DNA from: Sanchytrium tribonematis
Taxonomy: Eukaryota; Sanchytriomycota; Sanchytriomycetes; Sanchytriales; Sanchytriaceae
Assembly (NCBI GenBank): GCA_018985235.1
Contig: JADGIG010000179.1
Location: forward strand, 1 to 13,923
Reading direction: 5' to 3'
DNA: 13,923 nucleotides
Shown: positions 1 through 6,246 of the stretch, one piece after another
Position numbering within the stretch: position 1 is the stretch's first letter
Layout: every line of letters starts with the position of its first letter
The notes under the pieces: model-generated
The model's input: the letters and a program-made list of their open reading frames with translations, nothing else
Told to the model about the DNA's origin: nothing
The model's database searches: none
Position numbers and translations under genes: made by a program

Positions 1-71
1 AAGAAGATGAATAATAAATACCTTTACTGATAATGAGTGATTTGCAAGTGTCCAGTGGCAATACAGAACAT
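1..71 (+). repeat. left terminal direct repeat (3' part of 5' LTR)
   Basis: Identical over 71 bp to 4012-4082 (offset 4011). It is truncated on the left by the window edge. If the LTR runs TG to CA as usual, it is 8-70. It contains an AATAAA (13-18) and the ATG of the polyprotein (33-35). Identity stops after position 71. Confidence 0.85.
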
Positions 72-3000
72 ACTATTTCGGATTCCGCGCAAAGATGCGT
101 GATTGACTATAAATTTGACCACAAACAGGTTGGATTTACCACTTGGCATTTCGGGTTTTTAAATCTTGCTCGTGCATTAGATGTCCCTGAACATATGTAT
201 TTCCGAGAAATGCTGAAGAATTTACAGCAGGAATACATTAGCTATGCGATGGGAGTCCTTGCAGGACTTGCAAGCTATGAAGGATTTGTAAAGGTGTTGG
301 GTGCGCGATATACAGTTGATTTTCGTGCTGTGGACTTTTACGCATTGAAACAAGGCTCTAAAGGTGTTGAGGAATATGCCGACTATTTGCAAAGATGCGG
401 TAGTATTGCTGGTATTAAAGATCAGGACATTATTGATCATTTCAAGGTGTCATTAAGAGATGAAATTTCTGTAGTATTGATTGCAAGTGAGTTTGGAAAT
501 TGGACAGCTGCTAGAAGAGCAGCTCTTGAAGTTGAAAAAAGATTAGGCAATTCCATGAGCAAGTCCAGTGTTCAAATCCCGGCTGCTTCATCATCTCCAT
601 CTCCATCACCTTTCTGCTTTTATTGCAAAAAGACAGGCCATGTTGCAAAGTACTGCCCCGACAAACCGGCTTTGAGCTGTTCTAAATGTGGAATGAAGGG
701 ACATTTGATTCGAGATTGCCCAAAGAAGGATGTCAACAACATTGAGGTAAAAGAGACAAATTCAGAAGTAAAATTATCTGAAATTTATTTGTCTGTTTGT
801 TTTAATGATCTTCGAACCACTTGCCTCCTCGACACTGGTGCCAATGTATCAATATTAAGTGCCAAAATGGTTGGAAACATGACAAATGTGCAGCTGCAGA
901 AATGCGATTTGGGAGTCTCTTGTGGAGGTGTATTAAAGCAAATCTTAGGAAGAGCATGGGTGAGGGTTGTTCTAAAAGATTTGACGCCCTTTTGGCATTG
1001 GTTTTATGTCTTAGATGGAAATTATCCACTCCATCCAATTATTGGGACTGACATTCTAAATGATCATTTCACCTCCAAATTAGTGATTCAGGAAAAGGAT
1101 TTTGTATTAAACAATGTGGAATATAAAAATGAGATTGAGTCAATTTTGAAACCCAAATTAGCACATTTGGATGAGAAGACATCTTCAATGGTATTGGGAA
1201 TATTCGAGAATTATCATGTGGATCCCCTGAAACCAATCAAAGTTCCTCCAATTGATTTGGAACTGAAAGAAAACGTGGATTTGGAGCAGTTGAGACAGAA
1301 ACCATACCCAGAATCATATCCAGAAGAAAGAGATGAGATTACAGATAAATATATGGCTCGTGGATTCATTAAGAAGGGTGAAAGTCCATTTAGTAGCCCC
1401 TGCTTTATTATTAAACAGAATGGGAAGGCAAGACTAGTCATCGATTATCGAAAGGTCAATACTAATACCAAGCCAAATGGTCTACCCATCCCACGAATTG
1501 ATGATATTGTGCAAGACATTACTGGTTACAAATATGTATCCTGTTTCGATTACGAAACAGGATACAACCAGCTAAGTGTATCAGAGAGAACAGCACAGAT
1601 TACTTCATTTGTTACTGCCAAATCACAATATTTAAATCAACGACTTGGACAAGGATTGCGTATTGGGCCAGGCATATTTCAACATGTTACATCTGAATTG
1701 ACAGCTCATATTGGCAACATCCGCCAGTACATAGACGACATCGCATTATTTCATAATGATCTAGATGAGCATCTGGCAGCAATGGCGGAATTAGTGCGTG
1801 TATGCAGTGAATTTAATATTATTTTAAAATTGAGCAAATGCCAAATAATTCGATCTGAAGTGGAATTCTGCGGATACATGATCTCCCAGCATGGATACAA
1901 GGCCAAGGACAGCTATCTAGTGGAAATCCAGAGCTTGAAATCCCCAGACAGCAAAAGGAAGACTCACAAGATACTTGGCATGTTGTCATGGGTAAAGCCC
2001 TTTATACCTCACTTTGAAGAGGTTGTACAGCCAATAAGAGATGTGATATCTATGAAATCCAAGTTTATATGGTCACCAGCAGCAGAAACAGCTTTGAGAA
2101 ATGCATTGGATTTAGCATCACAGCATCAAATTTCCAACATCAAAAATGGTCCAGATTGTGAGTTGTTTGTTGATGCCAGTAAAGGCAGTATAGGTGGTGC
2201 CATATTCCAGAATGGCATCCTAGTGGGACTGTTTTCTCGTAAATTAAATCGCACCATGCAAAATTGGGATTGTTTTGAAAAAGAATTATACGGTGTTTAC
2301 GTGGGATTGAACAAGTTTGGTAGGTACTTGGGTGGCAACAGGGTTATTATTAGATCAGATAACGAGGCAGCAATCTATTTATTGAATGGTATGGGTAAGA
2401 AGAAGTCCCCCAAAATTCTACGTTGGATCGAATCCATCCAGCTCTATGATTATGATGCATATCACATTTCCGGGGCCAAGAATCAGCTGGCAGATATGTT
2501 GTCTAGATTTGAGCATCGTGAATCCGTAGAGGAGAAGGAGGATCCTCAATTTAGTGTAAATCAAGTGGAAACCAGAAGCAGGAAACGTGCCAGATTGGAA
2601 GAAGAGGCAGCAGAATCTATGGAAGTAGAGCCGACAGTCCAGCAACCAGTGGTGGTGATAGAACCAGTGGTAGAATCAGTGCCAGTTTCTTCTGCTCCAG
2701 TTAATTTGGATACGAATTTGATAAAATGTCATTGTGGAATTCCCAGGCAGGATGATGTTGTTGAATGTACTAATTGTGGTCTATACAGCCATAAATCATG
2801 TATTGCGTGGATGTATACGCCATCTGACTTTTTCTGTGGGCGATGCAATCAATTGCAAAATAAGAGGGGAAATATTCAAAACCGGGATGAACAGATCAAA
2901 TTGCTTCAATCTGCCCATTTGAGTCACCCGGGTAGAAATGCAATGAGGATAATGCTTAGACAGTACCAATGGAATACTAAAGAACAAGATATCAAGGATT

Positions 3001-4025
3001 GTATTGAGAATTGTAGATTTTGTGTGGAGAAAAAGGAGCCAATTATGGCCAAATTACAGCTTAGAAAGCCCAAGAGAGTGAATCACATGTGTGCTATTGA
3101 TTTATTAGAGATTAAGGAAGAGTGTGTGGACTACAGCCATGTAGTTGTGATGCGTGAATACGTGACAGGTGTTTGCGTGCTACATCCAATTCCCAACAAA
3201 TCCCCAGTATATGTATTAGAGGCATTGCTCAAATATTTGGCCAGTTATGGTAAAATGGCAGTGCTAATATGTGACAATGGAACGGAATTCAAGGCTCAAT
3301 TTAAGGAGTATTGTGAAAAAGTGGGTATCCATATGGAATATAGCACGCCAAGAGTGTCACATGAGAATGGATATGCTGAATCAGCTATTAGAGTGGCTAA
3401 ATCTATGATTAGAGTGGCTAGAAAGGAGTTTCCTGAATTACCATTTGAAGTGACAGTTCAGATGGCCAATTTCTGGATTAATTCTAACCCCAAATACAAC
3501 ACAGGGATGTCCCCCACAACATTAATGACAATGATTAATTCCTTTGGGGATGGTTTGGACACAAATATTAGAAATGATTTAATCAAAGAAATCAACAAAA
3601 TGAAGGTAAAACAGGAAATCAGATTTAACAGGGGGTTGAGACATGTAGAAATCAGTGTGGGAGACTCAGTGTGGTATTATCCACCAAATACAAAGCTGAA
3701 ATTGAAAACATTGGCAAAATTAGGAAAAGTCATGGAAATTGTTAGAGAAAAGCAGTATTTAATCCATTTAGAAGGAGAATCCAAATCATTTATTGCACAT
3801 TCAGATGATTTAGTGCCAATTAAAAATGAGATGAATCAGGGGGAATGTTTAGAATTTGGAAATGGAGATGTGAATCATCTCATTTTGAATTGGCAAATGG
3901 ATGGCAACGAGGATGGCAACGAGAGGCGAGAACAAGTAGGAAGTGACCCAGGTGATTGGGTTGATAGAGATGTGAAATTGCCAAATGTGGCAAATAGAGA
4001 ACATAAAAGAGAAGAAGATGAATAA
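33..4025 (+). CDS. Gag-Pol polyprotein of Ty3/Gypsy retroelement (Gag-PR-RT-RH-PHD-IN)
   Basis: A 1330-residue polyprotein for element assembly, reverse transcription and integration. Seen in order: Gag capsid-like region (about 20-175); two CCHC knuckles (C195/C198/H203/C208 and C216/C219/H224/C229); aspartic protease with DTGA at 267-270 and IIGTDIL near 337; reverse transcriptase about 425-620 with catalytic D506 and YIDD 566-569; RNase H about 708-825 with D714, E751, D776 and D821; a linker with basic RSRKRAR (possible NLS) followed by a Glu/Val/Pro-rich stretch; PHD finger 899-938; integrase with H962, H965, C994, C997 and D1023, D1081, E1116 (34 residues between the last two); a C-terminal GPY/F-like segment about 1209-1245; then an acidic tail. 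Gag and Pol are one frame with no slip or readthrough signal, so the Gag:Pol ratio must be set otherwise. The ATG at 33 is inside the left direct repeat and the TAA at 4023-4025 is inside the right one; the next Met (residue 55) would cut into the Gag fold. Confidence 0.9.
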   Translation: MSDLQVSSGNTEHTISDSAQRCVIDYKFDHKQVGFTTWHFGFLNLARALDVPEHMYFREMLKNLQQEYISYAMGVLAGLASYEGFVKVLGARYTVDFRAVDFYALKQGSKGVEEYADYLQRCGSIAGIKDQDIIDHFKVSLRDEISVVLIASEFGNWTAARRAALEVEKRLGNSMSKSSVQIPAASSSPSPSPFCFYCKKTGHVAKYCPDKPALSCSKCGMKGHLIRDCPKKDVNNIEVKETNSEVKLSEIYLSVCFNDLRTTCLLDTGANVSILSAKMVGNMTNVQLQKCDLGVSCGGVLKQILGRAWVRVVLKDLTPFWHWFYVLDGNYPLHPIIGTDILNDHFTSKLVIQEKDFVLNNVEYKNEIESILKPKLAHLDEKTSSMVLGIFENYHVDPLKPIKVPPIDLELKENVDLEQLRQKPYPESYPEERDEITDKYMARGFIKKGESPFSSPCFIIKQNGKARLVIDYRKVNTNTKPNGLPIPRIDDIVQDITGYKYVSCFDYETGYNQLSVSERTAQITSFVTAKSQYLNQRLGQGLRIGPGIFQHVTSELTAHIGNIRQYIDDIALFHNDLDEHLAAMAELVRVCSEFNIILKLSKCQIIRSEVEFCGYMISQHGYKAKDSYLVEIQSLKSPDSKRKTHKILGMLSWVKPFIPHFEEVVQPIRDVISMKSKFIWSPAAETALRNALDLASQHQISNIKNGPDCELFVDASKGSIGGAIFQNGILVGLFSRKLNRTMQNWDCFEKELYGVYVGLNKFGRYLGGNRVIIRSDNEAAIYLLNGMGKKKSPKILRWIESIQLYDYDAYHISGAKNQLADMLSRFEHRESVEEKEDPQFSVNQVETRSRKRARLEEEAAESMEVEPTVQQPVVVIEPVVESVPVSSAPVNLDTNLIKCHCGIPRQDDVVECTNCGLYSHKSCIAWMYTPSDFFCGRCNQLQNKRGNIQNRDEQIKLLQSAHLSHPGRNAMRIMLRQYQWNTKEQDIKDCIENCRFCVEKKEPIMAKLQLRKPKRVNHMCAIDLLEIKEECVDYSHVVVMREYVTGVCVLHPIPNKSPVYVLEALLKYLASYGKMAVLICDNGTEFKAQFKEYCEKVGIHMEYSTPRVSHENGYAESAIRVAKSMIRVARKEFPELPFEVTVQMANFWINSNPKYNTGMSPTTLMTMINSFGDGLDTNIRNDLIKEINKMKVKQEIRFNRGLRHVEISVGDSVWYYPPNTKLKLKTLAKLGKVMEIVREKQYLIHLEGESKSFIAHSDDLVPIKNEMNQGECLEFGNGDVNHLILNWQMDGNEDGNERREQVGSDPGDWVDRDVKLPNVANREHKREEDE
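2727..2846 (+). other. PHD finger domain inside pol, between RNase H and integrase
   Basis: Eight metal ligands in C4-H-C3 order are visible: C899, C901, C912, C915, H920, C923, C935 and C938 of the polyprotein (spacing C-x1-C-x10-C-x2-C-x4-H-x2-C-x11-C-x2-C). This is the PHD pattern. The integrase zinc-binding HHCC module is separate and starts about 24 residues later (H962). PHD fingers commonly bind histone H3 tails, so a role in choosing chromatin targets is an inference; RING or other cross-brace folds are the alternative. Confidence 0.75.
3899..3922 (+). repeat. 12-bp tandem duplication
   Basis: GGATGGCAACGA occurs twice head to tail (3899-3910, 3911-3922), encoding two DGNE units in the acidic polyprotein tail. 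It keeps frame and looks like a recent slippage duplication. Confidence 0.8.
4005..4018 (+). other. polypurine tract of the retroelement
   Basis: Fourteen uninterrupted purines (AAAAGAGAAGAAGA) directly before the TG that would open the 3' LTR; this is where plus-strand synthesis is primed in LTR elements. The run also encodes the Lys/Arg/Glu end of the polyprotein. Confidence 0.6.
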
Positions 4026-4082
4026 TAAATACCTTTACTGATAATGAGTGATTTGCAAGTGTCCAGTGGCAATACAGAACAT
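4012..4082 (+). repeat. right terminal direct repeat (3' LTR)
   Basis: Identical to 1-71. The purine run 4005-4018 followed by TG at 4019 and a CA at 4080-4081 suggests a minimal LTR of 63 bp (4019-4081), unless the LTR extends upstream into the ORF tail. It holds the polyprotein stop (4023-4025), an overlapping AATAAA (4024-4029) and a second copy of the first 13 codons of the ORF, which here run into flanking DNA and stop after four more codons. Confidence 0.8.
4024..4029 (+). terminator. AATAAA poly(A) signal in the 3' repeat
   Basis: The hexamer overlaps the last two bases of the gag-pol stop codon TAA (4023-4025). An identical copy at 13-18 lies in the left repeat. Confidence 0.5.
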
Positions 4083-4151
4083 TACTGGTTGTTTTGATTT
4101 ATTAAAACATCTTTTGTTCCGTTCAAGTAATATCTTAAAAAGTCTTTTTGC

Positions 4152-4454
4152 CTATTTTCTTCCAAATCTCTTCATTGCCATTTTTGGATCTTTCAATTTC
4201 TTTGCCATTTGCCATGCCATATATCTATTTTGATTATTTAAATACATTAACAGTTCGCGAATTTTAAATTAATACAAATATTCAACTTCATCCAAAGATG
4301 CTCTCAATCCCCCTTTTTCTGTTTCCATATTACATGCATTTGTCACAGCCATGTAATGAAAATTGTAACAAGTGGATCTGTTTTGATCAAAGATACCATG
4401 TAAAATGATTGATTTGTGTGCTTTTATATGTAACGATTGTAGTGATAGGTACAT
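4152..4454 (-). other. possible small gene or gene remnant, unknown
   Basis: This flank between the retroelement and the cysteine-rich gene has no assignable gene. Two minus-strand stretches look coding: 61 codons from an ATG at 4454 to a TAA at 4269, and a following in-phase stretch ending at a TAG (4152-4154) with a run rich in Met, Lys and Ala. A GT-AG segment at 4225-4275 (51 nt, a multiple of three) would remove the TAA and join them, but 51 nt is unlike the 19-nt introns confirmed in this window. No domain is recognised. It may be a small gene, a decayed one, or chance. Confidence 0.25.
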
Positions 4455-4525
4455 TTTAATAAATAAAAGACGTCTAAAAATTTAAATAAAAAACACGGTG
4501 TGTAATAAAACCAATTATGATACTT

Positions 4526-4993
4526 TCAATTTATTGGTTTTTTTACACGAACAGGAGCTCGATCAATAATAACAGTGCTAAATTGTTTTGAACAATCATA
4601 TTCAGCTTTGAGACAATCTTCATCTTCACATAAAGCATTGCACTTATCCAATTTGTTTTTATCTGGGCTTTCCTGTCGAAGATCATCTCCGTATCTAGTC
4701 TTGCAATTAGCTAATGCTTCAGATTCACAATCAAGTTGATTTTGACAAGATAGACTTTGCCAGACGACACAATTGCTAAATGGAGTCAATGGAGACAAAG
4801 CTGGGATAGCGTAAGAGAACATAATGTAAATCATGAACGAAGAAGGGAGTTTTTCTTTAAATTTAACAGTCATTAATTTAAAGCGCCATTTGATTCGTGG
4901 ACTAAATGAGGACGAAATAATAGCAATTGGTAAAAATACAAAAGCTACAGCACATGGGATTCCCACCCCGTCTCCGATGGCAGTACTAACCAT
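4526..4993 (-). CDS. hypothetical cysteine-rich membrane or secreted protein
   Basis: A 155-residue frame of no family I recognise. Residues about 12-28 and 52-67 are hydrophobic, possible membrane segments. The C-terminal half has eight cysteines spaced C-x7-C-x5-C-x7-C-x20-C-x3-C-x4-C-x6-C, suggesting a disulfide-bonded domain facing the lumen, outside, or the mitochondrial intermembrane space; a loose likeness to GDNF-receptor-type repeats is speculation. The start is uncertain. From the first ATG (4993) there are two hydrophobic segments. From Met41 (ATG 4871-4873) the protein has a good signal-peptide layout: MTVKFKEK followed by a hydrophobic stretch. A spliced version starting at 5139 is also possible (see findings). 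AATAAA lies at the stop (4530-4535). PSMD13 ends upstream on the same strand. Confidence 0.55.
   Translation of the reverse strand: MVSTAIGDGVGIPCAVAFVFLPIAIISSSFSPRIKWRFKLMTVKFKEKLPSSFMIYIMFSYAIPALSPLTPFSNCVVWQSLSCQNQLDCESEALANCKTRYGDDLRQESPDKNKLDKCNALCEDEDCLKAEYDCSKQFSTVIIDRAPVRVKKPIN
4530..4535 (-). terminator. AATAAA poly(A) signal at the cysteine-rich ORF stop
   Basis: TTTATT on the plus strand reads AATAAA on the minus strand; it lies in the last sense codons, one base before the TGA stop (4526-4528). Confidence 0.45.
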
Positions 4994-5158
4994 GCCAGCA
5001 CCTGCTTAACTTCTGAAATTTGACAGGATCAGGTGTTTCCAGGTGTGTATGGCCGTAGCTGACTTTAAGTTAAGTTACAATACTTGTTTTTTAGATATTG
5101 CCAACCAAGTCGCGTGATAACAGAATAGTTTCGATACATATTCCTGAAAAGTAATTTA

Positions 5159-6209
5159 CTAAACTTCTAAAGCACTTATATGTTTTTGCCAATCCTTGAG
5201 TTTTCCGACAAATAACCCAATGTCTTCTTTTCCTAAAACTTGAGGATATACTCTATCAATGTAAATCATTTGACCAACTTGATCAATTTTTCCTTTCAAA
5301 AGGCCTTGGCCCATTAATCTCATCAGTTGTATTTCTAGATCTGGAACTCTGACCTGTTGCATCAATTGCGAGAATGGAACTTGTTTCGAATTCAATTTGA
5401 ACAAGATTACCAATACAGTCATCAAGTGAAATTTTCGAGTAAGAGCATCCATATGGGAGTTCAATACATTCTAAGTTATTATGAAATACATGCTGGGCTA
5501 TTTTGGGCTTTAATTGCTCGAATTGAGAAAGCTGACCATGTTCAGCAGCTGATATTAAGTCACTCAGCCATTTATCTACATGTTTGAAGACTTCATGTGA
5601 TGTTAATTCTCCAAATCTATAGATATTTCCTAGTAAAGCTGCAATACTCATATTTGTACCCCTACTAACAAGTTCTTCTTTTGATAAATTGGTTGCATAT
5701 TTAAGATACTCAAATGAAGTATTGTAATAAGATTCAAATTCGCCTTTTAGTTGATATACATCTGCTTTCACCTTGTAATATTGTGCATTGACAATTGGTT
5801 CAAAGCTTAGTACTCTAGACATTGTCAATTCCACCTCAGAAAGCAAATTATTAGCAAGTTCAAATTGTTGAAGAGTTTGGTTTTGTTGAATGACCAACAA
5901 CTTGATGTAGACAAAAGCCTGAATTTTGAAGCATGTCCATTTCTTAAAGTCGTCTTCAGTTGGGGTAAATTTTAATAATAAAGGACTTAGAAACGCCAAA
6001 GCATCAGCTGGAGCTTTCAAAAGACAAGTGCGTTGAGCCAAGATTGATAATGATAGTGGGTGAATATTAGACTCCATTGGGTGAACAAATTGAGGGTAAA
6101 GTTGCGGAAGTCGGTCTGGTTGTTTTTCCGAAATATCCAACAGTAACTGCGTCAACTGATGGTATTGTTTGGCTTTTAATAACGATGACAATTGAGATGT
6201 ATCTGCCAT
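5159..6209 (-). CDS. PSMD13: 26S proteasome non-ATPase regulatory subunit 13 (PSMD13/Rpn9), two exons
   Basis: A lid subunit of the 26S proteasome, needed for degradation of ubiquitinated proteins; acts in nucleus and cytosol. Exon 1 is 6209-5490 (240 codons), then a 19-nt intron (5489-5471), then exon 2 5470-5159, giving 343 residues against about 376 in human. Family landmarks from memory: HPLSLSILAQ near residue 50, the SYYNTSFEYLKY and ALLGNIYRFGEL helices, and the PCI-domain end LMRLMGQGLLKGKIDQVGQ followed by a winged-helix tail. Across the splice, the number of residues from the conserved LK to the RK before the PCI winged helix equals the human count only if the 19 nt are removed. The start is the first ATG, 35 bp after the MCM8 stop on the same strand. 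Without splicing the frame would end in about 68 unrelated residues. Confidence 0.93.
5471..5489 (-). other. 19-nt spliceosomal intron in PSMD13
   Basis: Reads GTATTTCATAATAACTTAG on the minus strand: GT donor, AG acceptor and an internal TAATAAC resembling the TACTAAC branch-point consensus. Its length, 3n+1, explains the frame change between the two exons, and removal gives gap-free family alignment at the junction. It falls between codons (phase 0). Confidence 0.85.
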
Positions 6210-6240
6210 GAAGGAGAAAGTTGCAAAAAATATTCATAAA

Positions 6241-6246
6241 TTTATT
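6241..6246 (-). terminator. AATAAA poly(A) signal of MCM8, overlapping its stop
   Basis: TTTATT on the plus strand gives AATAAA on the minus strand, sharing two bases with the MCM8 TAA (6245-6247). With only 35 bp to the PSMD13 ATG, cleavage would fall almost at the next gene's 5' end. Confidence 0.55.

Larger units (their letters stand above)
1..4082 (+). mobile_element. Ty3/Gypsy-type LTR retroelement with PHD finger, apparently intact
   Basis: One open gag-pol frame lies between two identical direct repeats (1-71 and 4012-4082), with a 14-nt purine run (4005-4018) directly before a TG at the 3' repeat, as expected of a polypurine tract next to an LTR. Domain order protease, reverse transcriptase, RNase H, integrase is that of Ty3/Gypsy elements, not Copia. 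Intact catalytic residues, no stops or frameshifts, and identical end repeats indicate a recent insertion. The left boundary is cut by the window edge, so the true 5' end, full LTR length and target-site duplication cannot be read. No convincing tRNA primer-binding site is seen just after position 71. Confidence 0.85.

Noticed and set aside
3387-3420. 13-nt repeat ATTAGAGTGGCTA occurring twice (3387-3399, 3408-3420)
   Set aside because: It encodes two IRVA units of the integrase helix after the catalytic Glu; best explained by protein sequence and codon choice.
4378-4396. Another 19-nt GT-AG string on the minus strand (GTATCTTTGATCAAAACAG)
   Set aside because: Removing it puts the surrounding frame into a TGA after about ten codons, while the unspliced frame stays open; there is no protein family to support it. 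It shows that length plus GT-AG alone is not evidence.
5283-5489. Continuation of the PSMD13 exon 1 frame to a separate 308-residue product
   Set aside because: The last about 68 residues have no family likeness, and the conserved PCI end lies in the other frame after the 19-nt intron; treated as intron retention.
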